Positions 8,813-16,470 of a stretch of DNA of 64,000 nt are shown piece after piece; position 1 is the stretch's first letter; each line of letters starts with the position of its first letter. The notes under the pieces are model-generated. The model was not told where the DNA came from and did not search any database. It saw nothing but the letters and a program-made list of their open reading frames with translations. Made by a program: the position numbers and the translations under genes. This stretch comes from an uncultured Lachnospiraceae bacterium. GTDB taxonomy: Bacteria; Bacillota; Clostridia; Lachnospirales; Lachnospiraceae. The DNA is taken from NCBI GenBank assembly GCA_934352055.1, contig CAKRJY010000002.1, forward strand, positions 1 to 64,000. Direction: 5' to 3'.

Positions 8813-9088
8813 ATATTGATAAACCGATGAACAAGAGAAGTACTTTCTTGGAACATTCACAGAGAGCCATCGTTGGTGCGAGATGGTAGTGCGAAGAGTT
8901 AGGAATGGACTTGCGAGGGCATGCTTGAAATGTATTTACAGAGTAGGGGATGACGGGAACCAGACTCGTTAACAAGCTGGCACGTATGATGGTATGTGGA
9001 ATGAGAGGGTTGCATAGCAGCCAATTTGAGTGGTACCGCGATAATGATTATATTACCGCCTCAGAAGTTTTTCTGAGGCGGTTTTTTT
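8813..9088 (+). promoter_or_regulatory. T-box riboswitch leader, probably tRNA-Trp specific
   Basis: Canonical parts are in order: stem I 5' strand with GAAGTAC (8837-8843), AG-bulge AGAGAG (8871-8876) and distal loop TTGGTG, the GAGTAGG block at 8941, CGTTA, the T-box TGGTACCGCG at 9031-9040, and a terminator at 9055-9088. Folding by hand pairs CAAG (8832-8835) with CTTG (8910-8913) and TTTCT (8844-8848) with AGGAA (8901-8905), which leaves TGG at 8906-8908 as specifier, meaning Trp. An alternative frame gives GGC (Gly) at 8918-8920. However, the T-box UGGU would not pair with the U73 of bacterial tRNA-Gly, and the downstream genes are TrpXYZ-like, so Trp is preferred. Uncharged tRNA should promote readthrough. 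Confidence 0.88.
9055..9088 (+). terminator. T-box regulated terminator
   Basis: A 12-bp perfect stem, ACCGCCTCAGAA (9055-9066) with TTCTGAGGCGGT (9071-9082), followed by seven T. ACCGC in the terminator region competes with the T-box antiterminator upstream. Confidence 0.9.
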
Positions 9089-9192
9089 GTTATAAACAAG
9101 TCGGTTTCGCTCAGAATTCCGATCCGGTTCATACACAAGTTGAAAGATGGCAAATGCTTTCAACGAGTATTGAATTTTAGGAGGAAAAGAAA

Positions 9193-10209
9193 ATGAAAAA
9201 AAGAATTGTAGCAGGAATGATGGCAGCCATGATGATGGTAGGAGCAGTAGGATGTGGAAGCACAGGTGGTAAAGAGAAATCGTCTGATGCAGAGTATACG
9301 ATTGGTATTGCACAGTTTGCTGAGCATGGATCATTGGATAACTGCCGTGAAGGTTTTTTGGAAGGTCTGAAGGAAGAGGGCATTGTAGAAGGTGAAAACC
9401 TAGAAGTACTTTACGACAATGCGCAGACAGATACCGGTACAGCAAGTACAATTGCAGACAACTATGTTTCCAAAAAAGTAGATATGATTTGTGCAATTGC
9501 AACACCATGTGCGATGAGTGCATATAATTCCGCAATGAATACAGAAATTCCGGTTGTATATACCGCAATTTCAGATCCGGTAGCAGCACAGTTAGCAGAT
9601 AAGGATGGCAACTCTGTAGGAAATATCACAGGAACATCCGACGCACTTCCGGTAAAAGAACAGTTAGAAATGATTCGTGCATTGATGCCGGAAGCTAAGA
9701 AAATTGGTATCATTTATACAACAAGCGAGACGAACTCCGTAAGTACAATTGCTACTTATAAAGAGTACGCAGCAGACTATGGTTTTGAAATTGTAGATAC
9801 AGGAATTAACACGATTGCAGATGTAGATATGGCAGCTGCAGATATGGTAAGTAAAGTAGATTGCATTACAAACCTGACAGATAATACAGTAGTAAGTGGT
9901 TTGCAGACCGTATTAGAGCATGCAAATAAAGCCAACATTCCGGTGTTTGGTTCAGAAGTAGAACAGGTCAAAGCCGGATGTCTTGCAGCAGCAGGAATCG
10001 ACTATAAGAAGTTAGGCATTCAGACAGGTAAGATGGCAGCTAAGATTTTAAAGGGAGAGGCAAAAGCTTCCGAAATTCCTTTTGAAAAGATTACTGAGCC
10101 AAGTTACTATGCAAACACAGCAGTAGCTGAAACCTTAGGTATTACTTTACCGGATGATTTTACAGAAAAAGCAGAAGTATTTGATGCAATTACAGTAAGC
10201 GAGGAATAA
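9193..10209 (+). CDS. trpX: ABC transporter substrate-binding lipoprotein (TrpX-like)
   Basis: 338 aa. A lipoprotein signal peptide ends at the lipobox GAVGC (Cys about residue 21), so it is tethered to the outside of the membrane. The mature part matches the ABC substrate-binding family formerly called DUF534: IGIAQFAEHGSLD, the hinge region VVYTAISDP, and MPEAKKIGIIYTTSE. In Firmicutes this family with a matching permease and ATPase under Trp T-box control is the predicted tryptophan transporter TrpXYZ. AGGAGGAAAAG precedes the ATG. The gene follows the T-box terminator directly, so expression should rise when charged tRNA is short. Substrate is inferred from the leader and neighbours, not from binding residues. 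Confidence 0.88.
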   Translation: MKKRIVAGMMAAMMMVGAVGCGSTGGKEKSSDAEYTIGIAQFAEHGSLDNCREGFLEGLKEEGIVEGENLEVLYDNAQTDTGTASTIADNYVSKKVDMICAIATPCAMSAYNSAMNTEIPVVYTAISDPVAAQLADKDGNSVGNITGTSDALPVKEQLEMIRALMPEAKKIGIIYTTSETNSVSTIATYKEYAADYGFEIVDTGINTIADVDMAAADMVSKVDCITNLTDNTVVSGLQTVLEHANKANIPVFGSEVEQVKAGCLAAAGIDYKKLGIQTGKMAAKILKGEAKASEIPFEKITEPSYYANTAVAETLGITLPDDFTEKAEVFDAITVSEE

Positions 10210-10210
10210 G

Positions 10211-11110
10211 ATGACATTAATAATCAGTGTTTTTGAACAGGGCATGATTTATGCGGTTATGGCTCTGGGCATGTATATCACATACAAAATTTTAGATTTT
10301 CCAGATATGACAGTTGACGGAAGCTTCCCTTTGGGAGCTTCCTTATCTGCTGTATTGATTTCACAAGGAATGAATCCATATCTGACATTACTTCTCAGTT
10401 TTGCGGCAGGTCTTGTGGCAGGAACGATTACCGGATTGATTCATGTAAAGTTGAAGGTGCGCGATATTCTGGCAAGTATTATTATGATGACAGCATTGTA
10501 TTCTGTGAATCTGCGTATTGCCGGAAAAGCCAATTTGCCAATCTACAACTGTGATAATATTTATAATAATCGTGTCATGGATCGCATTTTTGCAGGTGCG
10601 CTTGCACCATACAAGAACATGATCATCATTGCAGTTATCGTATTGCTTGTAAAATGTGTTTTGGACTGGTACTTAAAGACCAAGTCAGGATATTTGTTAA
10701 AAGCAGTTGGCGATAATGAGACACTGGTAACATCTATGGGAATTGATAAAGGAAAAATCAAGATTTTGGGTCTTGCTATTGCAAATGGTCTTGTGTCGCT
10801 CGGTGGTTCGATGTTTGCGCAGCAGCAGCGGTTTTTTGATGCATCTATGGGTGTAGGAACTGCGGTTATTGGCTTGGCAAGTGTAATCATTGGAACTGCA
10901 CTGTTTGGACAGATCAGTGCTTTTGGATTTTCCATCAGTGTGATTTTAGGATCCATTCTTTATAAGGGATGCGTTGCAGCGGCTATTCGTATTGGATTGC
11001 AGTCAACAGATCTTAAGTTAGTTACAGCAGTTCTGTTTTTGCTGATTCTGGTGCTTTCTTCAAGAATTGAAAAACATCAGGGGAAGAAGCGTAGAAAGGA
11101 GCGGGCATGA
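10211..11110 (+). CDS. trpY: ABC transporter permease (TrpY-like)
   Basis: 299 aa integral membrane protein with about eight to nine hydrophobic segments, related to branched-chain amino acid/sugar-type ABC permeases. Recognisable parts are the opening FEQGMIYAVMALGMYI, DFPDMTVDGSF near residue 35, and the conserved GLANGL/SLGGSMFAQQQ region around 195-215. It should form the membrane channel for TrpX-delivered substrate. It starts one base after the trpX stop and overlaps trpZ by four bases, so the three genes are one tightly coupled unit under the T-box. Confidence 0.9.
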   Translation: MTLIISVFEQGMIYAVMALGMYITYKILDFPDMTVDGSFPLGASLSAVLISQGMNPYLTLLLSFAAGLVAGTITGLIHVKLKVRDILASIIMMTALYSVNLRIAGKANLPIYNCDNIYNNRVMDRIFAGALAPYKNMIIIAVIVLLVKCVLDWYLKTKSGYLLKAVGDNETLVTSMGIDKGKIKILGLAIANGLVSLGGSMFAQQQRFFDASMGVGTAVIGLASVIIGTALFGQISAFGFSISVILGSILYKGCVAAAIRIGLQSTDLKLVTAVLFLLILVLSSRIEKHQGKKRRKERA

Positions 11111-11880
11111 TTGAGTTAAAACATATTCATAAGTATTACAATGCAGGTTCTGTAAATGAAATGTGTCTATTTGAAGATTTCAATCTGACCATCCAGGACG
11201 GGGAATTTGTTTCCATTGTCGGAAGCAACGGTTCGGGAAAGACATCTCTTTTAAATATCATCTGTGGCAGTATCGGAGTTGATGGTGGACAGATTATGAT
11301 TGGTGGAAAAGATATTACCCATCAAAAAGATTATCTGCGCCATCGCAGTATCGGGCGTGTATATCAGGACCCGGCGAAGGGAACTTGTGGACACATGACG
11401 ATTCTGGAAAATATGGCACTTGCGGATAATAAGGGCAAACCATACAATCTGGGAATGAGCGTGAAAAAGAGTCGTGAGGATTATTACAAAGAGCTGCTTC
11501 TTCCACTCGGGCTAGGATTGGAAGATAAAATGCACACACAGGTCGGTTCCCTTTCGGGCGGACAGAGACAGGCGGTGGCACTTTTGATGGCAACTATGAC
11601 ACCAATCGAAATGCTGATCTTAGATGAGCATACGGCGGCACTGGATCCAAAGACGGCAGAGATTATTATGGAATTAACCGGCAAAATTGTCGCTGAAAAG
11701 AAATTGACAACGATGATGGTTACGCATAATCTGCGTTATGCAGTTGAGTATGGCGACAGACTTCTGATGATGCACCAGGGGCAGGCGATTCTGGATCAGT
11801 CTGGTACGGAAAAACAGAGTCTTGCAGTAGAAGACATCATGGGTGTTTTTAATGAGATTAGTGTGGAGTGCGGTAATTAA
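11107..11880 (+). CDS. trpZ: ABC transporter ATP-binding protein (TrpZ-like)
   Basis: 257 aa. Walker A is GSNGSGKT (about residues 39-46), the signature is LSGGQRQA and Walker B is MLILDEHTAALDP. The residue after the catalytic Glu is His, where most ABC ATPases have Pro (DEP); this is typical of the TrpZ/LivG-like branch but worth noting. Q-loop and H-loop (MVTHN) are present, so ATP hydrolysis should be intact. The start overlaps trpY (ATGA) and the stop overlaps the next gene (TAATG). Confidence 0.92.
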   Translation: MIELKHIHKYYNAGSVNEMCLFEDFNLTIQDGEFVSIVGSNGSGKTSLLNIICGSIGVDGGQIMIGGKDITHQKDYLRHRSIGRVYQDPAKGTCGHMTILENMALADNKGKPYNLGMSVKKSREDYYKELLLPLGLGLEDKMHTQVGSLSGGQRQAVALLMATMTPIEMLILDEHTAALDPKTAEIIMELTGKIVAEKKLTTMMVTHNLRYAVEYGDRLLMMHQGQAILDQSGTEKQSLAVEDIMGVFNEISVECGN

Positions 11881-12188
11881 TGGTAGAAGAATTAGCAATC
11901 AACAGTGTTGAAAAAAAATTAGACATGCAGGCATCTATTCTGGTGGGCAATTATGAATATTATTATGCCTGCGGAAAATTAAAAGGTCTGATAGAGCTGG
12001 CGGTGGACGAGGAGACAGCACCGCTAGTTATGAAAGAAATCGTGGACGAGGCATTAGCTTCATACAGTCCCGACGAAGAGAGCGAGCCAGCCAAGGCTTA
12101 TTTAAAAACGCTCCTCTTGCGTTATCGCCCATCGGAAGCATACGATGCACAGATGACCGACCTCTTCCGCCGGGGCAGTGGTCGTTAG
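11880..12188 (+). CDS. Small helical protein coupled to the Trp transporter, unknown
   Basis: 102 aa, not recognised. It begins inside the trpZ stop (TAATG), so it is translated by reinitiation as the fourth gene of the T-box operon. The sequence is acidic and predicted mostly helical (NSVEKKLDMQASILVGNYEYYYACGKL early, then DEETAPLVMKEIVDEALASY), with no signal peptide or membrane segment. It is too small for an enzyme of a known family that I recognise. The stop codon TAG is part of the first REP-like palindrome, so the final residues (FRRGSGR) may have been altered by insertion of that repeat. A role linked to tryptophan uptake is only inferred from position. Confidence 0.65.
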   Translation: MVEELAINSVEKKLDMQASILVGNYEYYYACGKLKGLIELAVDEETAPLVMKEIVDEALASYSPDEESEPAKAYLKTLLLRYRPSEAYDAQMTDLFRRGSGR

Positions 12189-12224
12189 GGACGTTCCTTT
12201 TGCCACAAGGAGCGTCCCTTTGGC
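12187..12224 (+). repeat. REP-like palindrome, left copy
   Basis: 38 bp that is itself a hairpin: AGGGACGTTCCTT pairs with AAGGAGCGTCCCTTT around a short loop TTGCCAC. Its reverse complement matches the copy at 12866-12904 at about 36 of 39 positions. It may also terminate the Trp operon, though the T run is only three. Confidence 0.8.
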
Positions 12225-12260
12225 ATCTATTGCAGTCTAGATAATATGACACCCCCCAAC

Positions 12261-12728
12261 TCACGCCGTAATCTTTCCAGGTGACTTCAATCTGGTCACC
12301 TTTTCACCCAACCTGTTTGCCTGATTTTCAGGATAAGTATCAAAGTAAGATTTATGTTGAACTGCGCGCTTCTTCTCAAAGTATGGGATTTTCGCCCAGA
12401 TCATAGATGGCGCGCCGACAGTTAGCAGATACAGCGGTCCCCAGATGAGCGACTGGATCGTGTGCCCGTATTCATGCACCGCAAACATTTGAGAAAAATC
12501 TTCCTCGCTATAATTTCCCTTTTCATGTTCATAATAGAAAAATGGATCATCAGAAACAAAGATGAATAAGCCAAGTGATAGATTCGCTTTTAACTTCCAT
12601 GTAGTACAGATTGCTCCATGGAAATTTTTATGCGGGCAGTCACGATTTTTTAGAAAAATAATAAAGCCCGCCAAGGTTTGTGGAAAGCCCCAAGTCAGTT
12701 GCAATATCGTATATAAAATCTTTTTCAT
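12261..12728 (-). CDS. Small membrane protein with HEYGH metallopeptidase-like motif
   Basis: 155 aa with a hydrophobic N-terminal half (TILQLTWGFPQTLAGFIIFL, then LSLGLFIFV) and a zinc-type HExxH motif, HEYGHTIQS, near residue 90. A second hydrophobic stretch and GPLYLLTVGAPSMIW follow. HEYGH resembles M48/M78-like gluzincins, and the HEYGHxxQS...GPLYL pattern recurs in small uncharacterised bacterial proteins, but I cannot name a family with confidence. GAGGGAATA precedes the ATG at 12728. The gene is antisense to its neighbours and enclosed by inverted REP-like repeats, so it looks like a foreign cassette. A palindrome GGTGAC...GTCACC covers its last codons. Confidence 0.7.
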   Translation of the reverse strand: MKKILYTILQLTWGFPQTLAGFIIFLKNRDCPHKNFHGAICTTWKLKANLSLGLFIFVSDDPFFYYEHEKGNYSEEDFSQMFAVHEYGHTIQSLIWGPLYLLTVGAPSMIWAKIPYFEKKRAVQHKSYFDTYPENQANRLGEKVTRLKSPGKITA

Positions 12729-12865
12729 TATTCCCTCGCTAGAGTCATCCTATTTGATTTTTACAATCATAAGAGTAACATTTTTTATTCACATGTTCAA
12801 ATGCATATTTCCCCTCATATTTACACACGCTATCCTATAGAAAAATAACGAAAACATGGGAATGA

Positions 12866-12904
12866 GCCAAAAGGGACACTCCTTATGGCAAAAGGAACGT
12901 CCCT
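12866..12904 (-). repeat. REP-like palindrome, right copy
   Basis: 39-bp inverted copy of 12187-12224 (one indel and two substitutions). It ends one base before the AAAGGAGG ribosome site of spoVAD, so the insertion lies exactly against that gene. Confidence 0.8.
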
Positions 12905-12917
12905 GAAAGGAGGTAAG

Positions 12918-13937
12918 ATGGAAATACAGATGGGAGCGGACAGTGTGTGTCTGCCGAAACCGGTGTATGTGTTAGCAGCAGCGTCCGTTGCGGGGAAAAT
13001 GGAGGGAGAAGGCCCTCTGGGAGATTGTTTTGACGTGATTTGTGAGGATGACCGGTTTGGAACGGATTCGTGGGAAAAGGCAGAGAGTGAGATGCAGAAA
13101 GAATCTTTGACCATTGCACTGGGGAAGGCGAATCTTTCTGGAGAACAATTGCGCTATATTTTTGCCGGCGATCTGCTGGGGCAGACGATTGCATCATCGT
13201 TTGGTCTTATGGAATTTCAGCGACCATTTTTCGGTTTGTACGGAGCTTGTTCGACGGTGGGAGAAGCTTTGTCTTTAGCCGCTATGAATGTGGCAGCAGG
13301 GTATGCGGATTTGGTAGCAGCAGTGACTTCCTCGCATTTTGGGGGTGCGGAGCGGCAATTTCGTTTTCCGATTGAATATGCAAACCAGCGACCACTTTGT
13401 TCGACATGGACAGTGACTGGAAGTGGAGCTTATATTTTAGGGACGGTCAAATCCAATGTCAGGATTACCGAAATTACAACCGGAAAAATTATGGATCTGG
13501 GAATTCGGGATGCACAGAATATGGGAGCGGCCATGGCTCCTGCAGCATCAGCGTTGATTTTAAATCATATGAAAGATTTTGGACGCACACCAAAAGACTA
13601 TGATGCTATTATCACCGGGGATCTGGGAAGTGTGGGGAGCAAAATTTTAGTAGAACTTTGCAGCATCGGTGGATGTGATATTGCGGGCAACCATTATGAC
13701 TGTGGCGTGGAAATCTTTGATGCTGGCGAGCAGCACACCTGCTCTGGCGGCTCTGGTTGTGGCTGTTCTGCAATTACGTTGGCCTCACATTATTTGCCAA
13801 AGATTGCATCGGGTACATGGAAACGTATTCTTTTTATTCCTACGGGAGCACTTTTATCTCCCGTCAGTTTTAATGAAGGAAACAGCGTACCGGGGATTGC
13901 CCATGGTGTCGTGATTGAGCATGAGGAGGTGGCATGA
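12918..13937 (+). CDS. spoVAD: Stage V sporulation protein AD
   Basis: 339 aa from the ATG at 12918, chosen for AAAGGAGG just upstream; the frame is open back to 12885 inside the repeat. It has a thiolase-like fold as in SpoVAD, with PVYVLAAASVAGKMEGEGPLG near the start, GACST carrying the Cys of the old active site (about residue 112), and GSGCGCSA near the end. SpoVAD sits on the outside of the spore inner membrane and binds dipicolinic acid (DPA) for uptake during sporulation. It overlaps spoVAE by four bases. Normally spoVAC lies directly upstream; here that place is taken by the REP cassette, and spoVAA-AB-AC are at 62-64 kb. No sigma-G promoter is evident before it. Confidence 0.95.
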   Translation: MEIQMGADSVCLPKPVYVLAAASVAGKMEGEGPLGDCFDVICEDDRFGTDSWEKAESEMQKESLTIALGKANLSGEQLRYIFAGDLLGQTIASSFGLMEFQRPFFGLYGACSTVGEALSLAAMNVAAGYADLVAAVTSSHFGGAERQFRFPIEYANQRPLCSTWTVTGSGAYILGTVKSNVRITEITTGKIMDLGIRDAQNMGAAMAPAASALILNHMKDFGRTPKDYDAIITGDLGSVGSKILVELCSIGGCDIAGNHYDCGVEIFDAGEQHTCSGGSGCGCSAITLASHYLPKIASGTWKRILFIPTGALLSPVSFNEGNSVPGIAHGVVIEHEEVA

Positions 13938-14293
13938 TGGATTATGTAAAGGCATTTGTGGTTGGAGGTCTAATCTGCGCTGGGGTACAGATTTTAATGG
14001 AAAAAACGAAAATGTTACCGGGGCGCATCATGGTACTTCTCGTTTGCAGTGGAGCTGTTTTGGGAGCTATTGGTATCTACGAACCATTTGTTGACTTCGC
14101 AGGTGCGGGCGCAAGTGTACCACTTCTGGGATTTGGAAATGTACTTTGGAAAGGTGTCAAAGAGGCCGTGGAAGAACAGGGCTTTCTAGGTACTTTTGCA
14201 GGCGGATTGACGGCAGGTGCCGTAGGAACAGAGGCGGCTTTGATTTTTGGATATTTGGGAGCACTGCTTTTCCCATTGCGGCGAAAGCGGTAA
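13934..14293 (+). CDS. spoVAE: Stage V sporulation protein AE
   Basis: 119 aa with about four membrane helices: VKAFVVGGLICAGVQIL, IMVLLVCSGAVLGAIGIY, the Gly-rich FAGAGASVPLLGFGN, and TAGAVGTEAALIFGYLGALL. This is the SpoVAE fold, a paralogue of SpoVAC (compare GGAGALVPITGFANSV there). SpoVAC/AE proteins are the membrane part of the DPA channel used in spore formation and germination. Its ATG overlaps the spoVAD stop, preceded by GAGGAGGTG within spoVAD. It ends the two-gene block. Confidence 0.95.
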   Translation: MMDYVKAFVVGGLICAGVQILMEKTKMLPGRIMVLLVCSGAVLGAIGIYEPFVDFAGAGASVPLLGFGNVLWKGVKEAVEEQGFLGTFAGGLTAGAVGTEAALIFGYLGALLFPLRRKR

Positions 14294-14390
14294 ACCAAAT
14301 GCAAATTGGTATAAAAATAGGAAATGTAAACCATACTATAAATGCCTTGCAAGGTACGAGGTGAATTTTGTATAAAAGGAGCAAATCGCG

Positions 14391-14738
14391 ATGAAAAAAC
14401 AAAGACTATTACTGGTAATGACACTGGGTGTTTTGGCAGTTGCTATGTTTGTAGGATGTGGAGCAAACAAGAATACAACAGAAGACCCAAAGCAGGAAAC
14501 ACAGAATGTGAATGATGCCACAGGTGGTACAAAGAAGGACACCACGGAAAAAGATACGAAGAAAGAGGATAACGGTGGCGTTATAAATGATGTTGTCGAT
14601 GGTGTTTCTGATGGAGTCAAAGATGTGACAGAAGGTGTTTCTGATGGTGTGAAGGACGTGACAAACGGTGTGGAAAATGCTACAGATCACGCAACAGATC
14701 AGAAAAATACAACCCAAAATCAAACGAAAGCAAATTAA
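14391..14738 (+). CDS. Small repetitive lipoprotein, unknown
   Basis: 115 aa. Signal peptide with lipobox FVGC (Cys about residue 23), then a polar, Thr/Asp/Lys-rich mature part without hydrophobic core. An imperfect repeat GVSDGVKDVTEGVSDGVKD near residues 68-90 suggests a short amphipathic helix or an extended linker. AAAAGGAG precedes the ATG. It has its own terminator. No enzymatic domain is visible; it is probably a surface-attached, mostly disordered protein. The family is not recognised beyond its general type. Confidence 0.8.
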   Translation: MKKQRLLLVMTLGVLAVAMFVGCGANKNTTEDPKQETQNVNDATGGTKKDTTEKDTKKEDNGGVINDVVDGVSDGVKDVTEGVSDGVKDVTNGVENATDHATDQKNTTQNQTKAN

Positions 14739-14743
14739 ATGGA

Positions 14744-14790
14744 AAAAGCAAAGCACCGTTCTGTGAAATAAGAAGCGGTGCTTTGCTTTT
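14744..14790 (+). terminator. Terminator after the lipoprotein gene
   Basis: AAAAGCAAAGCACCG (14744-14758) pairs perfectly with CGGTGCTTTGCTTTT (14776-14790). The A/T flanks make it usable in both directions. Confidence 0.85.
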
Positions 14791-14826
14791 CTATTGTTAG
14801 GGTAAAACAAATTTATATAACAATTA

Positions 14827-14866
14827 TTGACTTTAATGGTTAAAAGATGTTATCATGGTTATAACA
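14827..14866 (+). promoter_or_regulatory. abiE promoter with candidate autoregulatory operator
   Basis: TTGACT (14827-14832), 18-bp spacer, extended -10 TGTTATCAT (TATCAT at 14851-14856). A palindrome TGTTAT (14848-14853) N7 ATAACA (14861-14866) covers the -10. Three GGTTAAAA-like direct repeats start near 14837, 14857 and 14881. AbiEi antitoxins repress their own promoters through inverted repeats, so this is a plausible operator. Confidence 0.6.
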
Positions 14867-14912
14867 GAAACATACCAAAGTGGTTAAAAATCGTTGCGCA
14901 GGAGGTGTATTC

Positions 14913-15539
14913 ATGTTATACGGATATTTGATTGAAAATTTTAAACCAAATGAACCAATCTTCACTGCGGATATTGATATAGATATGGTTGGGAATTCTC
15001 TTCGTCCAAAATTAAAAGAATTATGTGATTCTGGTAAACTTTGTAGATATGAAGCGGGGGTTTATTATTTGCCAGGAAAAATGAAGCTGAAGGGATTAAC
15101 TCCGATATCTGCTAGTGCCGTGGCTAGAAGTAGATATGTCAATCATAGAGGAAAAGTTCGAGGATATTATTCAGGCTATACTTTTGCAAACCAGATTGGT
15201 CTTTCGCTACAAGTACCTTATGTGCAGGAAATTGTTACTAACGAGGCTAGTGCTAAAGTAAGAGAGATTGATATTAAGGGACAGAAATTTATCATCCGAA
15301 AACCTAAGGCAGAAGTCACTGAAGAAAATGTATATACATTACAGTTTTTAGATTTCCTTAGTGATATAGATAAATATCTGGATGGAAGTTCCATAAATAT
15401 TCTTGATAAGTTAGAGAAACTTATTAAAGATGAAAAGATTACAAAAGAACTTATCGATACCTATATTAGTTTGTACCCGACAAGGGTATATAAGAATCTT
15501 TATGAGACAGGAGTAGTATATGCTATTACACAAGGATAG
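14913..15539 (+). CDS. AbiEi-family antitoxin / transcriptional regulator (type IV TA)
   Basis: 208 aa from the ATG at 14913, with GGAGG seven bases upstream; the frame is open back to 14880. The N-terminal winged-helix-like part (IFTADIDIDMVGNSLRPKLKELCDSGKL) leads into YEAGVYYLPG, as in DUF6088/AbiEi antitoxins. The middle TPISASAVARSRY and GYYSGYTFANQIGLS is typical of the group. The antitoxin should repress the operon and neutralise the AbiEii partner without stable binding. It overlaps the toxin gene by 20 bases. The pair is visibly AT-richer than the surrounding genes, consistent with recent arrival as a phage-defence or stabilisation module. Confidence 0.85.
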   Translation: MLYGYLIENFKPNEPIFTADIDIDMVGNSLRPKLKELCDSGKLCRYEAGVYYLPGKMKLKGLTPISASAVARSRYVNHRGKVRGYYSGYTFANQIGLSLQVPYVQEIVTNEASAKVREIDIKGQKFIIRKPKAEVTEENVYTLQFLDFLSDIDKYLDGSSINILDKLEKLIKDEKITKELIDTYISLYPTRVYKNLYETGVVYAITQG

Positions 15540-16431
15540 AGAACAATTTGAATCTGTTTTAAATGCTGTTTCAAATGAATTGGGAGTGCCTATAACCATT
15601 GTTGAGAAGGATTATTATGTCACGATGATTCTGAAACAGTTAGCGGTAAAGGCGCCTGGCTGCGTCTTTAAGGGTGGAACTTCATTATCAAAATGCCATC
15701 ATGCAATTAATAGATTCTCAGAGGATATAGACATAACATTTTCAGATAAACTGTCACAGGGAGAACGCAAAAAATTAAAGAATCAGGTTATAGCCGGAAT
15801 TAGCGAGTATTTGGATCTTACGATAATAGATTGGGATAATACAAGAAGCCGGCGGGATTATAACTGCTACACTTTTAAATATTCTCCTATAGAAGGATAT
15901 GTTCCGGAAAGTATTATTGAAGGGGTTAAGATGGAAGTGGTTTTAGGTTCAATATCTTTTCCGACTGTTGAGATGGAAGTAGATAGTTACATTTATCAAG
16001 TGCTTAAAGTAGATAACATGGATTTTATAAGAGAGTATGAGCTTGAGCCTTTTACTATGACGCTTCAGAGTATAGAGAGAACATTTATAGATAAGGTGTT
16101 TGCAATTTGCGATTATTACATAAGGGACGACGTAAATAAGCATTCTAGACATATTTACGATCTTTATATGTTATTGCCCAAAATAACGTTTGATGACATC
16201 TTTAAACAACTTGTCGAAGATGTAAGGAATGAGAGATTAAAGATGCCAAAGATGTGTCCTGCTGCTGAAGCAGGAATAGATATAAATGAGTACCTTCAGG
16301 TGATAGTCGATAAGCGGATATATGAAAAGGATTACGATGAGATAACGTCGTACTTCCAAAAAGAGAGAGTAGGCTACGATGAGGCAATAGGAGTAATTGA
16401 TAAAATAATTAATTCAAAGATGTTTGGATAA
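15520..16431 (+). CDS. AbiEii-family nucleotidyltransferase toxin
   Basis: 303 aa. Motif I of this nucleotidyltransferase family is FKGGTSLSK (about residues 47-55), followed by the metal-binding FSEDIDITFS with its two Asp (about 68-77). These are the hallmarks of AbiEii/AbiGii toxins, which transfer nucleotides and arrest growth, giving abortive infection against phage. The helical C-terminal half (RHIYDLYMLLP) also fits. AGGAG lies seven bases before the ATG, inside the antitoxin gene. All motif residues seem intact, so an active toxin is likely. Confidence 0.88.
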   Translation: MLLHKDREQFESVLNAVSNELGVPITIVEKDYYVTMILKQLAVKAPGCVFKGGTSLSKCHHAINRFSEDIDITFSDKLSQGERKKLKNQVIAGISEYLDLTIIDWDNTRSRRDYNCYTFKYSPIEGYVPESIIEGVKMEVVLGSISFPTVEMEVDSYIYQVLKVDNMDFIREYELEPFTMTLQSIERTFIDKVFAICDYYIRDDVNKHSRHIYDLYMLLPKITFDDIFKQLVEDVRNERLKMPKMCPAAEAGIDINEYLQVIVDKRIYEKDYDEITSYFQKERVGYDEAIGVIDKIINSKMFG

Positions 16432-16436
16432 ATATG

Positions 16437-16470
16437 TTACTTCTGGTCCAATGGACCAGAAGTAATTTTT
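16437..16470. terminator. Bidirectional terminator palindrome
   Basis: TTACTTCTGGTCCA (16437-16450) and TGGACCAGAAGTAA (16452-16465) form a 14-bp perfect stem around one base, then TTTTT on the plus strand. It ends the abiE pair and also encodes the last codons of the minus-strand gene. Confidence 0.8.

Noticed and set aside
8918..8920. GGC as alternative T-box specifier (Gly)
   Set aside because: The flanking sequence resembles the glyQS loop, but the hand fold places UGG in the loop, the T-box UGGU does not fit tRNA-Gly U73, and the genes are TrpXYZ-like.
9053..9589. Minus-strand ORF of 178 aa
   Set aside because: It is antisense to trpX and reads through the T-box terminator; no family resemblance and repetitive composition typical of a shadow.
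14590..14690. Direct repeats GGTGTTTCTGATGG and similar
   Set aside because: They are codons for the repeated GVSDGVKD peptides of the lipoprotein, not a DNA repeat element.
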